This document shows positions 1 to 9,787 of a DNA stretch of 64,000 nucleotides, piece after piece. The position numbers and the translations under genes were made by a program. The stretch lies in NCBI RefSeq assembly GCF_039545095.1, contig NZ_BAABRS010000001.1, positions 1,054,001 to 1,118,000 on the forward strand, read 5' to 3'. The stretch is from Fodinibius salicampi. Lineage in GTDB: Bacteria; Bacteroidota; Rhodothermia; Balneolales; Balneolaceae. Position 1 is the first letter of the stretch, and each line of letters begins with the position of its first letter. The notes beneath the pieces were generated by a model. It was not told the origin of the DNA and did no database searches. It saw only the letters and a program-made list of their open reading frames with translations.

Positions 1-142
1 CGCATACCCTTTTAAAATTATCTTCATTAATCACTTGGGGAGTAAATAAAATTCGAACATCATCTGAAGGCTCTCCATAATTTTTTCGGGCAGTATTGAT
101 TCCTTCTTCTATCTGTTGTCGGGAATAAGAGGTAATGTTCAT
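1..142 (-). CDS. Unrecognised protein, 5' part only (runs off left edge)
   Basis: About 47 codons of a minus-strand gene are visible, from ATG at 142 to the left edge. It starts 24 bases after the stop of the phosphopantetheinyl transferase gene on the same strand, so the two are probably co-transcribed. The N-terminus reads MNITSYSRQQIEEG and continues with charged and polar residues. There is no signal peptide or membrane segment in what can be seen. I do not recognise a family and assign no function. Confidence 0.5.
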   Translation of the reverse strand, partial: MNITSYSRQQIEEGINTARKNYGEPSDDVRILFTPQVINEDNFKRVC

Positions 143-166
143 AGAAATTTTAGCTGATCAAATTCA

Positions 167-799
167 TTAAGAATAAAACGCAATGGCTAACCAGTTATTA
201 TCGAATTGAAAACTACAAACTTTAGCTTGTTTGTCATTATCTAATTTTGCTAAAAAATAATCGCCATCTTTCAGGACCTTAACGTCATTCATATTTAACC
301 GTAGCCCTTTGCCCAGAAGTTTAATATAGGCTTCTTTAATGGTCCATAACTGGATGGTAGAAACAGTATCCTTTCCATCTTTTTCTTCGGGATGCATTAT
401 TCTTGTTCTTAGTCCATCGGCCACCTTTCTATCTGTGGGTTCAAGATCAATTCCGATCGGATGTTCCCTGGCAAGACCGCACAATACTTTTTTATTTGTA
501 TGCGCAATACTAACTTCAAACTGCTCCAAACGGGTTTTAGCAAAAGGATTTCCCCATTCATTTTTCCAAACAAGAAATTCCATCTCAGGCAATTCCCATT
601 CTTGAGCCAACTTTTTAAATAATAACCGCGAGCTTACAAACTCCCTCCGCCGACTTTCATTTTCTAACTGATTCAATTCTTGCTGTTCTTCCAAATGCAA
701 CCTATTTAGTTGCTTTGAGGAAGGTTCAGCGATGTCATCAAGACCAAATATAGCTTCAAAAGGCAGAGGAACTTGATCCCGATTAAATATATTTGACAT
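167..799 (-). CDS. 4'-phosphopantetheinyl transferase superfamily protein (Sfp/AcpT type)
   Basis: The protein would transfer 4'-phosphopantetheine from coenzyme A to a serine of an acyl or peptidyl carrier protein. At 210 aa it has the usual length of the two-lobed Sfp type. The signature GIDLE lies at residues 116-120 and WTIKEAYIK at 152-160; these carry the Mg-binding acidic residues and the KEA lysine of the family. SIAHT at 97-101 fits the conserved strand before the first motif. The start is the ATG at 799, divergent from lysS. The carrier-protein substrate cannot be told from this window, as no polyketide or peptide synthetase is nearby; it may serve fatty-acid ACP. Confidence 0.88.
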   Translation of the reverse strand: MSNIFNRDQVPLPFEAIFGLDDIAEPSSKQLNRLHLEEQQELNQLENESRRREFVSSRLLFKKLAQEWELPEMEFLVWKNEWGNPFAKTRLEQFEVSIAHTNKKVLCGLAREHPIGIDLEPTDRKVADGLRTRIMHPEEKDGKDTVSTIQLWTIKEAYIKLLGKGLRLNMNDVKVLKDGDYFLAKLDNDKQAKVCSFQFDNNWLAIAFYS

Positions 800-979
800 T
801 CTAATAATGAAAGTTTACTGGCTCACCTTTTCGTTCTTACAGCTTAAAATCGATAAAATTGTGATATTATAAAACTATTCAACCATAACAAGAAAAAACT
901 CACAATTTTGTGGCTAATTCCCTATTTTTAGCGACTTAGCAATACCTCTTTAAACAGAATTAAATTTCATCTTATTCTC

Positions 980-2512
980 ATGAGCAATACTGAGTCCTCA
1001 GTAAGTGAACAACACGAAATACGTCTTGAAAAACTAAAAGAGCTGCGGGAAATGGGGGAAAATCCTTATCCCTATGACTTTGAGGTAACACACAAAAGTA
1101 AATATATTCTTGATCATCCCGAATTAATAAAAGAAGATGATCAGGATGAGGACGATGTTGAAACAGTTTCTGTAGCGGGACGTGTAATGACACGTCGAAT
1201 CATGGGAGGATCAACCTTTTTTAACCTGCAGGATTCGGAAGGACAGATTCAGGTTTACATCCGTAAAAATGATGTAGGCAAGGAAAAATACAATGAAGTA
1301 TTTAAACGTTTAACCGACATCGGAGATATTGTCGGAATCAAGGGTCACGTATTTAAAACCGGAACTGGCGAAACCACGGTTTATGCGAAAGAATTTCAGC
1401 TCTTAAGCAAAACTCTCCGCCCTATTCCTCTTCCGAAGGAAGTAGAGGAAGACGGAGAAACCAAGGTGTATGATGCTTTCTCGGATAAAGAACAACGGTA
1501 TCGTCAACGGTACCTGGATCTGATCGTTAATCCTGAAGTTCGTGATGTATTCCAGCAACGAACGGAAATGGTACAGGCCATGCGGAATTTCATGAACGAC
1601 AAAGGCTATATGGAGGTAGAAACGCCCATTTTGCAACCCATATATGGTGGAGCCTCGGCAGAACCATTTGTAACCCATCATAATGCGCTGGATATGAAAC
1701 TATACCTCCGTATCGCCAATGAGTTATATCTCAAGAGGCTGATCGTCGGAGGATATGACGGCGTATATGAATTTTCAAAAGACTTCCGTAATGAGGGACT
1801 TTCTCGGTTCCACAATCCCGAATTCACCCAGGTCGAATTATATGTAGCCTACAAAGATTACAACTGGATGATGGATTTTGTGGAAAAAATGATTGAAAAT
1901 GTGGCCAAGACACTACACGGTTCTGCTACCGTTCAGGTTGGGGACAATGAGATTGACTTCTCCGCCCCCTGGCCTCGCATACCCATGTTCGAAGCTATTG
2001 AAGATGAAACCGGTAAAGACATATATGGCAAGGACCTAAGTGAATTAAAAGAAATAGCTAAGGAACTTCATATTGAGCTAGAAGATAGCTTTGGAAAAGG
2101 AAAAATAATCGATGAAATATTCGGAGAATATATTGAACCTAACCTGATTCAACCGACTTTCATCACGGATTATCCCATTGAAATGAGTCCTCTTGCCAAG
2201 AAACATCGCGAAAAAGAAGGATTGGTTGAACGTTTTGAATGCATCTGCAATGGCAAAGAAATTGCCAATGCTTTTTCTGAACTCAATGATCCGGTTGACC
2301 AACGTGAACGGTTCGAAGAGCAGTCTCGTCTGCGTGCTGAAGGCGATGAAGAAGCGATGGCCATTGATGAGGATTTTCTGCAGGCACTCGAATACGGTAT
2401 GCCTCCCACTGCGGGACTCGGTATCGGTATCGATCGATTGGCTATGATTATGACGGATTCCGATTCTATACGTGACGTGCTGTTCTTTCCGCAGATGAAG
2501 CCGGAAAAGTAA
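980..2512 (+). CDS. lysS: Lysyl-tRNA synthetase, class II
   Basis: This enzyme charges tRNA-Lys with lysine in the cytosol. The 510 aa length is typical for the bacterial class II enzyme. An N-terminal OB-fold anticodon-binding region spans about residues 55-150. The catalytic core follows with motif 2 ([18 protein letters not shown]) and motif 3 ([11 protein letters not shown]) close to the C-terminus. The C-terminus PQMKPEK is also typical. The start ATG follows a 180-base divergent intergenic region shared with the phosphopantetheinyl transferase gene. A LolC/E-type permease gene begins 11 bases after the stop, so the two are likely co-transcribed. Confidence 0.97.
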   Translation: MSNTESSVSEQHEIRLEKLKELREMGENPYPYDFEVTHKSKYILDHPELIKEDDQDEDDVETVSVAGRVMTRRIMGGSTFFNLQDSEGQIQVYIRKNDVGKEKYNEVFKRLTDIGDIVGIKGHVFKTGTGETTVYAKEFQLLSKTLRPIPLPKEVEEDGETKVYDAFSDKEQRYRQRYLDLIVNPEVRDVFQQRTEMVQAMRNFMNDKGYMEVETPILQPIYGGASAEPFVTHHNALDMKLYLRIANELYLKRLIVGGYDGVYEFSKDFRNEGLSRFHNPEFTQVELYVAYKDYNWMMDFVEKMIENVAKTLHGSATVQVGDNEIDFSAPWPRIPMFEAIEDETGKDIYGKDLSELKEIAKELHIELEDSFGKGKIIDEIFGEYIEPNLIQPTFITDYPIEMSPLAKKHREKEGLVERFECICNGKEIANAFSELNDPVDQRERFEEQSRLRAEGDEEAMAIDEDFLQALEYGMPPTAGLGIGIDRLAMIMTDSDSIRDVLFFPQMKPEK

Positions 2513-2523
2513 CACCAACCATC

Positions 2524-3753
2524 ATGAATTTCGAGTGGTACCTGGCCAAACGTTACTTTCAAGGCAAACGTAAAGACTCCAGCTTTTTATCGTTTATTAA
2601 AGCTATGGCCATTACGGGCGTAGCCGTAGGATCGGCAGGGTTGCTTATTGCTCTTTCCATTGTACACGGGTTTAAGTCATCAATAGACAGCAAGGTTTTA
2701 GGCTTTGCTCCTCATTTTACTGTTACTACATTCAGCAGTGGCGAGCCAATCTTACGGGCTGATACTCTTCTCACTAAGCTAGAAGATTATCCTGAAATTG
2801 CTCAGGCACAAGCCGTAATTCACGGACAAGCCATGATTCAATCCTCAGAGGAAGTTACAGGCATCTTAATGAAGGGGGTCAACCAGGAAGGCGATGTCAC
2901 CGACATCAGAGAGTATATCCATCGCGGAAAATATAACTTAGACAAAGATAGTACTGGTCTGCCCGGCATGGTCATAGGCTCAAAGCTGGCGAAAACCTTA
3001 AATGCAGACATAGGTTCTAAACTTACCACTTATACCGTAGAAGGACTTCCTTCACCGCTGAGTTCGCCAGAAATTAAGCAGTTTAGACTAAGTGGTATTT
3101 ATCAGACAGGTATCGGACAGTTCGATGAGACTTTTGCATTGGTTGCCCGTCCCCATGCACAAGAGCTTTTCGGGACTCCCAAAAATGAGGCCTCACAGAT
3201 AGAAATACGCCTTACAGATTACACGCAGATACCTGAGTTCAAACAACAAATAAGTGGCGACCTTGACTTTCCTTACTTTGCTGAAAGCATTTATGAAAAG
3301 CATAGTAGTATTTTTGCGTGGATCGATTTACAGGAGCAAACCATCCCCTTTGTTATCGGAGTCATGATTATTGTTGCGGCCTTTAACCTTATCGGCACAG
3401 TTCTGATGATGGTACTGGAGCGAACCAAAGACATAGGCATCCTCAAGACAATGGGAGCCAACGACAAAAGCATCCGCTATATCTTTTTGTTGGAAGGCCT
3501 TTTTGTAGCTATATCCGGGCTGCTTATCGGTATTGCTTTATCTCTTTTATTTGCCTGGCTCCAATCTACCTATCAGCTTATCCCTCTTTCAGAAGAAAAC
3601 TATTACATGGCCTATGCTCCGGTAGAACCACATGGACTCGATTTTGTTATTGTCGCGGGTGTTACCCTTTTGCTTTGTGCCCTTTCTTCCTATCTCCCGG
3701 CACGCATAGCTGCCAAAACAGATCCACTGAAGGTTATCGCTTACGGCAGGTAA
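2524..3753 (+). CDS. LolC/LolE-type lipoprotein-releasing ABC transporter permease
   Basis: This is an inner-membrane permease of the LolC/E (MacB/FtsX) superfamily, which extracts lipoproteins from the inner membrane for transport to the outer membrane. The 409 aa protein has one N-terminal membrane segment (about 25-50), a large periplasmic domain (50-270), and three C-terminal membrane segments, the expected FtsX topology. The N-terminus with YLAKRYF and a GVAVGSAGL stretch is typical of LolC/E. It lies 11 bases after lysS. No ATPase gene is adjacent; a LolD-type ATPase is encoded near 49.2 kb and is the natural partner candidate. Whether it acts as LolC, LolE or a LolF-like single permease cannot be decided. 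Confidence 0.88.
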   Translation: MNFEWYLAKRYFQGKRKDSSFLSFIKAMAITGVAVGSAGLLIALSIVHGFKSSIDSKVLGFAPHFTVTTFSSGEPILRADTLLTKLEDYPEIAQAQAVIHGQAMIQSSEEVTGILMKGVNQEGDVTDIREYIHRGKYNLDKDSTGLPGMVIGSKLAKTLNADIGSKLTTYTVEGLPSPLSSPEIKQFRLSGIYQTGIGQFDETFALVARPHAQELFGTPKNEASQIEIRLTDYTQIPEFKQQISGDLDFPYFAESIYEKHSSIFAWIDLQEQTIPFVIGVMIIVAAFNLIGTVLMMVLERTKDIGILKTMGANDKSIRYIFLLEGLFVAISGLLIGIALSLLFAWLQSTYQLIPLSEENYYMAYAPVEPHGLDFVIVAGVTLLLCALSSYLPARIAAKTDPLKVIAYGR

Positions 3754-3812
3754 TTTGGTTAATAGTTATTGATAAACTGTTACCGACTTTAACTACCTAA
3801 TCCGTGATGGAA

Positions 3813-4802
3813 CTAATACCGTCCACGGATATTGGGACGAATCTCATCTTCATATAAACGACGGAGCTTTTTATGTACCTCACCGGACAGAGGCTCAAGA
3901 GAAGACGCACCAGTATTGCTTTTTATGTGCTTCTTTTTGGTCGCACCAGGGATAACTGTTGTTACCTCAGGATGATCTAAAATCCACCGTAAGGCAAGCT
4001 GAGGCATCTCGCCCCCAGGCATAATATCTTCAATTTCTCTTGCAAACTGAACGGCCTTTTCGAACTTAATACCTGCAAATGTTTCTCCTACATTAAATGC
4101 CTCACCATCAGCATTAAAATTTCTATGGTCCCCCTCGGGGAAAGTGGTATTTTCATCAAATTTTCCTGTCAGTACCCCACTTGCCAATGGTACCCGTACA
4201 ATCAGATCTACATCCTTTTGGGATGCCTCTTCAAAAAATTCATCGGCCAGATGCTGGCGAAAGAGATTAAAAATAATTTGCAGCGAAGCCAATCCTTCTT
4301 GCTCCAGACAGATCTTTGCTTCTTCCGTTGTTTCAACGCTTGCTCCCCAATATTTGATAAGTCCTTCGTCTTCCAATCGACGGAAGTGATCAAAAACATC
4401 TCCCTTTTGAAGCTGTTCTTTTGGAATGCAGTGGAGCTGGACCAAAAAGAGCTGGGAAACTCCCAAATTTTCGAGAGAACTTTTTACGTGATCGCGCATC
4501 GCTTCATATGTAAAATTCTTTGGCCAGCCGTAATCATTATCCTCTCGTCTTCCCAGCTTAGTTGCTACATAAATTTCCCGGTCGCTATCCAGCTGGTTTA
4601 AAAATGTACCGATCGTCCGTTCACTTACTCCCATTCCATAAATATCGGCAGTGTCAATAAAGTTGCCTCCTTCATCGATATAGGATTGTAAAATAGAGAA
4701 AGCTTCCTCTTCGCTTACATCACCCCATTCAGAGCTTCCCAGCTGCCAGGTTCCAAGTCCTACTTCAGCAATTGAGGCTTCCTTAAAAGATCGGTAATTC
4801 AT
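3813..4802 (-). CDS. Aldo/keto reductase
   Basis: This is an NADPH-dependent oxidoreductase of the aldo/keto reductase TIM-barrel superfamily, 329 aa. The active-site Asp and Tyr lie in FIDTADIYGMGVSE (around residues 49-62), and the catalytic Lys in YVATKLGRRE further on. The C-terminal cofactor-binding region contains TTVIPGATKKKHI, the usual ribose-phosphate binding loop. The overall pattern is close to the YajO/YdhF-like general AKRs found in many bacteria; the substrate is unknown. It is convergent with the LolC/E gene and separated from it by about 60 bases without a clear terminator. Confidence 0.92.
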   Translation of the reverse strand: MNYRSFKEASIAEVGLGTWQLGSSEWGDVSEEEAFSILQSYIDEGGNFIDTADIYGMGVSERTIGTFLNQLDSDREIYVATKLGRREDNDYGWPKNFTYEAMRDHVKSSLENLGVSQLFLVQLHCIPKEQLQKGDVFDHFRRLEDEGLIKYWGASVETTEEAKICLEQEGLASLQIIFNLFRQHLADEFFEEASQKDVDLIVRVPLASGVLTGKFDENTTFPEGDHRNFNADGEAFNVGETFAGIKFEKAVQFAREIEDIMPGGEMPQLALRWILDHPEVTTVIPGATKKKHIKSNTGASSLEPLSGEVHKKLRRLYEDEIRPNIRGRY

Positions 4803-4906
4803 AAAACAAAAGTTTGTAATTGTAATTAGTGAGGCTAAAATATAATTAAAAACGCCTGGTTATCCATTGGATTAGTGTGGAAAGAAAAATCTCATTTTAA
4901 GAGCTT

Positions 4907-6037
4907 TTAAAGGGCCGGAGATATTTCCATCTGGCTGCATTCATCAAACATAGTATCAAATTCTTCAATCCTTTCGGGCCAGTTCAGATGCTTATTAATA
5001 TTTTGCAAAGAAGACTTTGGCAAAGGATTGGTTTCTCCAGTCAATAAATCCTTTAAATAATGGAAGAGATCATCTTCAGTATTATAGAGTACTGGTGCGT
5101 GAAGCAAAGGCTTATGGAGGCTTTCAGGAATGAGCTCCGGATAATGAAGCCTGTTGGGCAAAAGAGGATGACAACCACAGTATATAGCTTCCATAATAGC
5201 CACACAGAAAAACTCATAGGTAGCCGTGGATACTACAATATCACCGCTATGGAGCAACTTGCTGTAATTTTCACGATTTTCTACATATCCAAAGTGAGTA
5301 ATATGCTGGCCGTATCGCTGCCATGCCTTCTCGAATTCTTCAGGCTTTTCATGTTGGGTATCTCCAGCCAGGATCAGATCAAAAGTCAGATCAATATCAT
5401 TAAGACGATTAAGCACCCGGAAAAACATTGCGGGATTGCGATCGAACTGCCAGCGCTGATTCCACACGATAACCGGATTTTCGTTTGATTCCCGCTGGTC
5501 AGGCTGGGTGTTGAACCGATGAAGATCAAGTCCCGGATATAACACCATGCTTTTTTCCGCTATCTTATCCACGGGATAATAGTATTTGTCATCGGGATAA
5601 TACTCTAAAAACTCGGGCAGTGCTTTCAGAAAATCATCACGGTGAAAGTTTGATGAAAAAATAAGCTTATCAGCGGAGAGCATACTGATATAATTAAGAT
5701 AGCAGTAGGTCAGGTCCCGTTCTTCATCCTCAGGTATTGGCTGAGTAAACTGGTTTTCATGCATATACATGATCTTTGGCACATCAGCAAACCGCGGATT
5801 CGTCAATGATAAAAAAGCAGGTAAGTTTGTCATGCTGCTAACCAGCAACAGATCAATATCTTCAGAGATCTCCTGGGTCATGCCGGCCAGTTTAACCGAG
5901 TTCCCGTGCATCTGCCATTTTTGTCCCTTGTAGCTTAAATTTACAGGAATGATATTATGACGGGAGTGACTTTTTAATCCCTTTAAGAAGGCTTTGTGCG
6001 AACCGCTGTAAAAAGGTTCTACTGCTAGGATATTCAT
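4907..6037 (-). CDS. GT4-type glycosyltransferase, tRNA-queuosine alpha-mannosyltransferase-like (DUF3524)
   Basis: The 376 aa protein is a GT-B glycosyltransferase. Its N-terminus (MNILAVEPFYSGSHKAFLKG, followed by a Lys-Trp-Gln-Met-His stretch) matches the DUF3524 domain. That domain defines the GTDC1 family, whose human member mannosylates queuosine in tRNA-Asp. The C-terminal Rossmann half contains HFGYVENRENYSKLL and an EAIYCGCHPLLPNRLHYPE stretch, the nucleotide-sugar binding region of GT4 enzymes. No membrane segments are seen, consistent with a cytosolic enzyme. No queuosine biosynthesis gene is in the window, so a tRNA substrate is inferred from the family only. Confidence 0.78.
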   Translation of the reverse strand: MNILAVEPFYSGSHKAFLKGLKSHSRHNIIPVNLSYKGQKWQMHGNSVKLAGMTQEISEDIDLLLVSSMTNLPAFLSLTNPRFADVPKIMYMHENQFTQPIPEDEERDLTYCYLNYISMLSADKLIFSSNFHRDDFLKALPEFLEYYPDDKYYYPVDKIAEKSMVLYPGLDLHRFNTQPDQRESNENPVIVWNQRWQFDRNPAMFFRVLNRLNDIDLTFDLILAGDTQHEKPEEFEKAWQRYGQHITHFGYVENRENYSKLLHSGDIVVSTATYEFFCVAIMEAIYCGCHPLLPNRLHYPELIPESLHKPLLHAPVLYNTEDDLFHYLKDLLTGETNPLPKSSLQNINKHLNWPERIEEFDTMFDECSQMEISPAL

Positions 6038-6117
6038 TCAGAATAATATTATAATCGAAATTCAAGACAGATGTAGAAAACAGATAGCCATAATGTAATA
6101 GGATTGAGCCAGAAATA

Positions 6118-7962
6118 TTATCGGAAACGTGCTTCTATATCTTCCAAAGGGATATATTCGAGGGTTGGCTTATTCAACGGATCACTATATGGCTCATCAC
6201 AGGCGAAAAGCTGGTCAAGCAGGTTCTCCATTTCCATGTCCGAAAGTCTTTTTCCTTTAGGAATAGCTGTTTTTGCTGCAAATGCTATTGCCAAACTTTC
6301 ACGCGCATCAAACTCAAACTGCCCATTAATTTCCTGGTATTGCTCCAGCATCGATTTCAAAACCGATTGCTCGTCCCCGACATTGATATCAGCCGGGACC
6401 CCGCTTATCATAGCGGTGTTTCCACTGAGCAATTGGACATTAAAGCCCATCCGCTGTAAAATAGGATGTACTTCCTCCAAAAGTGAAAACTCAGAAGCAG
6501 AGAACTCAACAGTCTGTGCAAAAAGAAGCTGCTGGGTACTTGGAATCGCTTCTTCTGTTGCGCTAAGCGCCTTCTCATAAACAATGCGCTTATGGGCCGC
6601 ATGTTGATCAATCAGGCATAATCCTGAACGGGTCTGTGTGAGAATATAGCGGTTATGCAGCTGCCAGAACCCCCGGTCGCCCATCTGTTCGGGCTCTTGT
6701 CCTGTAAAATCTTTTTGCCCCTTGTCACTGCCTTTGTGTTGTTCAAAACTATAAAGCTGCTGGGACTTATCTTGATCTCCTTTGGAGGATTTAGACCGGT
6801 CAAAATTTATACGGGACGGAAACTTAACCGGCTTCTTTTTTTCGCTTCCCCCCGACTGACTTCCTCCGAAATTAAAATCCGTGGAGAAATTACCACTGCG
6901 ACTTCGATGCGATTGACGCGATTCAGGACGAGAGACATCCGGTACTAGAAACTGCTCGTTCAGCGTTTTCTTAACTACTGATTTAGTCAGCTTTATTACG
7001 CTTTGTTCATCTTCAAACTTAACCTCTTCCTTGGCAGGATGAACGTTAACATCTACCTGTGCAGGATCTATACTCAGAAAAATAGCGTAAAAAGGATAAT
7101 CTTTGTCACCTGTCCATGTATCATAAATACTCAATATAACGTATGTCAGCCACCGGTGCTGAATTGGTCGCCCATTGACGAACAGGAATTGCTCTCCACG
7201 GCTCCTTTTTGTCAGTTTAGGATCAGCCAGAATACCCCGAACCGTAAGGTAGCTGGTTTCCTCTTCAAACTCTATAAGACTGGCGCGGTAGCTTTTGCCA
7301 AACATATCGGCAATTCGCTCTTTTAACAGCTGGTCCTTGGGCAGATCATAGATTATATCTGTATCAGCCACAAGCTCTATACCTAAATCGGGATTTGCCA
7401 ATGCTGCTTGCTGAACCGTTTTCAGGATATGACGAAACTCCGTAGCATCTGTTTTTAAAAACTGACGGCGGGCTCGAACATTATAAAAAAGATTACGAAC
7501 AGCTACCGAAGTACCATCCTCCACAGCAGCGGGCTCAAACGATTTCTCTTCGCCGCCCCAAATTTCATATTTATATCCAATATCATCACCCGGACGCTTG
7601 GTTTTGAGTGTTACCTGGGAAACCGATGAGATTGAGGCCATAGCCTCTCCCCGAAAACCAAGTGTGCGAACGCGGAAAAGATCATCCACATCCTGAATCT
7701 TGGAAGTGGCATGCTGTTCAAAACAAAGCCGTATATCCTCCTCTCCCATCCCGCAGCCGTTGTCGATCACCTGTATAAGCGTTCGTCCGGCATTTTGGAT
7801 AACGATTTTTAATTCGTCCGCTCCGGCGTCAATAGCATTATCCAGTAACTCTTTAACCACTGAGCTGGGTCGTTGTATCACTTCGCCAGCAGCAATCTTG
7901 TTGGAAATCTCGGGAGGAAGCTGATGAATAATGGAATGTTGGGAATCCGTTTCCTGAGTCAA
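6118..7962 (-). CDS. mutL: DNA mismatch repair protein MutL
   Basis: MutL couples mismatch recognition by MutS to strand removal. The 614 aa protein has the GHKL ATPase at residues 15-335, with ELLDNAIDAGA at 38-48, DNGCGM at 67-72 and GFRGEA at 102-107. A low-complexity linker of Ser, Lys and Gln (about 345-425) leads to the dimerisation domain. The endonuclease motif DQHA(X)2E(X)4E reads DQHAAHKRIVYE (452-463), with Lys at the first Glu position. The zinc-site C-P-H motif near the end is replaced by DPLNKPT. No ATG lies in frame before the conserved core, so translation probably starts at TTG 7962. Confidence 0.95.
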   Translation of the reverse strand: MTQETDSQHSIIHQLPPEISNKIAAGEVIQRPSSVVKELLDNAIDAGADELKIVIQNAGRTLIQVIDNGCGMGEEDIRLCFEQHATSKIQDVDDLFRVRTLGFRGEAMASISSVSQVTLKTKRPGDDIGYKYEIWGGEEKSFEPAAVEDGTSVAVRNLFYNVRARRQFLKTDATEFRHILKTVQQAALANPDLGIELVADTDIIYDLPKDQLLKERIADMFGKSYRASLIEFEEETSYLTVRGILADPKLTKRSRGEQFLFVNGRPIQHRWLTYVILSIYDTWTGDKDYPFYAIFLSIDPAQVDVNVHPAKEEVKFEDEQSVIKLTKSVVKKTLNEQFLVPDVSRPESRQSHRSRSGNFSTDFNFGGSQSGGSEKKKPVKFPSRINFDRSKSSKGDQDKSQQLYSFEQHKGSDKGQKDFTGQEPEQMGDRGFWQLHNRYILTQTRSGLCLIDQHAAHKRIVYEKALSATEEAIPSTQQLLFAQTVEFSASEFSLLEEVHPILQRMGFNVQLLSGNTAMISGVPADINVGDEQSVLKSMLEQYQEINGQFEFDARESLAIAFAAKTAIPKGKRLSDMEMENLLDQLFACDEPYSDPLNKPTLEYIPLEDIEARFR

Positions 7963-8053
7963 TGTACGGGTTAATTTTTCGGGTTTACTATTGTACTTCT
8001 AACGACAGACTGCCTAAGATCCAAAGATATGATTCTATGATAATTCGTAAAAT

Positions 8054-8254
8054 TTAAAGCAGATACATAATATAAATAACCAGCGACAAACCCAGCGCAT
8101 ACATCAACACAGAGCGTCCCTGATGATATTTTTTATGAGAACGTCGGATTTGTATTCGTTCCTTTCTGCTCTTCTCTTTCTCCGGGTCATGATGCCGAAA
8201 AGGATAATCAAATTTTTTGGGCCGGGGCCGGTGCCCGAACATTGGCTTGATCAT
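8054..8254 (-). CDS. Small basic protein with C-terminal membrane segment
   Basis: This is a 66 aa protein of unknown function. The N-terminal two thirds is very basic and rich in His, Arg and Lys (FGHRPRPKKFDYPFRHH). The last 20 residues (SVLMYALGLSLVIYIMYLL) form one membrane helix, so it is probably a tail-anchored inner-membrane protein with a cationic cytosolic part. I choose ATG 8254 because GAGGAAG lies just upstream with good spacing. An in-frame ATG at 8305 would add 17 residues but has no ribosome-binding site. It follows mutL upstream on the minus strand and is divergent from icd. Confidence 0.55.
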   Translation of the reverse strand: MIKPMFGHRPRPKKFDYPFRHHDPEKEKSRKERIQIRRSHKKYHQGRSVLMYALGLSLVIYIMYLL

Positions 8255-8430
8255 GGCTGCTTCCTCATATGATATAGGGTAGAAGTTTCCATTAAGTATG
8301 AACATAATATAACCAGAAAATTGGATAAAATGCAGTCCCCATACTTCTTCTTTTTCAACCTGTGCACCTGCCTGTTTTTTTTGCTATACTTAAAGGCAAA
8401 TTAAATTCAAAAATCTATTGCAGAAATTCC

Positions 8431-9678
8431 ATGAGTTACGACAAAATAACTGCTCCAGAAAAAGGTACCAAAGTTGAAAAGAAATCCGATGGCTCTCTAA
8501 AAGTAGGTGACAATCCTATTATTCCATTTATCGAAGGTGATGGAATAGGAATTGATATCACTCCTACTATGCGCCACGTTTTAGATAGCGCTGTCGAAAA
8601 AGCATATGACGGCCAAAAAGAAATTGAATGGTTCGAAATTTATGCCGGCGAAAAAGCCCTCAAGTATTATGGTGAAGGTCATTGGCTGCCGGAAGATACG
8701 CTTAAAGCTATTAAAGACTATAAAATTGCTATTAAGGGTCCGCTTACAACCCCTGTTGGTGGCGGTATTCGCTCCTTGAATGTAGCTATTCGTCAAAAAC
8801 TGGATTTATTTGCCTGTGTGCGTCCGGTTAAATATTACAAAGGTACTCCAAGCCCTGTTAAGCATCCCGAAAAAACAGATATGGTCATTTTCCGGGAGAA
8901 TACCGAGGATATTTATGCAGGAATTGAATATCAAACGGGAACAGAGGAAAATGAAAAACTCAAGAATTTCCTGATCGATGAATTGGGTGTTGACCAAATC
9001 CGCTTTCCTGATACCACTTCTTTAGGTATTAAACCTATATCCATTGAAGGAACAAAACGTCTCGTTCGGTCTGCCATTGATTATGCTCTTGAAACTGGTC
9101 GCGACAGTGTTACCCTGGTACACAAAGGAAATATCATGAAGTTTACCGAGGGAAGCTTTAAAGAATGGGGTTACGAAGTAGCGCGTGAAGAGTATAACGC
9201 TGAAGTTATTGGCGAAGGTCCCTGGTGTAAGCTCCCTAATGGACTGGTTGTTAAAGATGTTATTGCAGATGCTTTCTTGCAGCAAATTTTAACTCGTCCC
9301 GATGAGTACGACGTTATCGCTACAATGAACCTCAACGGCGATTATATTTCTGATGCTCTTGCTGCTTGTGTAGGAGGAATTGGAATTGCTCCCGGAGCGA
9401 ACATCAACTACAATACCGGACTTGCTGTCTTTGAAGCGACACACGGTACCGCGCCTAAGTATACCGGTCAGGATAAAGTAAATCCTGGATCTCTCATCCT
9501 CTCTGGAGTTATTATGCTGCGGTATATGGGCTGGAACGAAGCAGCAGACCTTATTGAGAAAGGAATAGAGGCTTCAATCAGTCAGAAGAAGGTAACCTAT
9601 GATTTTGAGCGCCTGATGGAAGGAGCAACCCTTCTGAAGTGTTCTGAATTTGGTGACCAAATCGTAGAGAATATGTAA
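8431..9678 (+). CDS. icd: NADP-dependent isocitrate dehydrogenase
   Basis: This TCA-cycle enzyme oxidises isocitrate to 2-oxoglutarate and CO2 with NADP. From ATG 8431 the protein is 415 aa, the same size as the E. coli enzyme. An in-frame upstream start at 8362 would add 23 residues with no counterpart in the family. [13 protein letters not shown] marks the N-terminal fold. [13 protein letters not shown] contains the serine that is phosphorylated in E. coli and contacts substrate. [18 protein letters not shown] and [15 protein letters not shown] are the metal-binding and NADP-site motifs. The gene ends in a strong hairpin terminator. Confidence 0.96.
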   Translation: MSYDKITAPEKGTKVEKKSDGSLKVGDNPIIPFIEGDGIGIDITPTMRHVLDSAVEKAYDGQKEIEWFEIYAGEKALKYYGEGHWLPEDTLKAIKDYKIAIKGPLTTPVGGGIRSLNVAIRQKLDLFACVRPVKYYKGTPSPVKHPEKTDMVIFRENTEDIYAGIEYQTGTEENEKLKNFLIDELGVDQIRFPDTTSLGIKPISIEGTKRLVRSAIDYALETGRDSVTLVHKGNIMKFTEGSFKEWGYEVAREEYNAEVIGEGPWCKLPNGLVVKDVIADAFLQQILTRPDEYDVIATMNLNGDYISDALAACVGGIGIAPGANINYNTGLAVFEATHGTAPKYTGQDKVNPGSLILSGVIMLRYMGWNEAADLIEKGIEASISQKKVTYDFERLMEGATLLKCSEFGDQIVENM

Positions 9679-9707
9679 TAGACAATATATCTCTTTGTAA
9701 AAAGATC

Positions 9708-9746
9708 AAGCCCGCAAGGTATTCATGCTTTGCGGGCTTTCTTTTT
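9708..9746 (+). terminator. Rho-independent terminator after icd
   Basis: A perfect 10-bp stem, AAGCCCGCAA (9708-9717) with TTGCGGGCTT (9730-9739), encloses a 12-base loop and is followed by a T-rich run. It begins 30 bases after the icd stop. The downstream minus-strand gene ends at 9788. Confidence 0.9.
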
Positions 9747-9787
9747 GGTATTTAGAAAATTTTATCCGCCTTCCTTCTTCCTTCCTG

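Noticed and set aside
339-605. Open frames on the strand opposite the PPTase gene and similar antisense frames inside lysS, mutL, uvrC, pheT and others
   Set aside because: They overlap clear genes in other frames, lack family patterns, and have no ribosome-binding sites.
8362-8430. Longer N-terminus for icd
   Set aside because: The added 23 residues have no family counterpart, and ATG 8431 gives the standard length.
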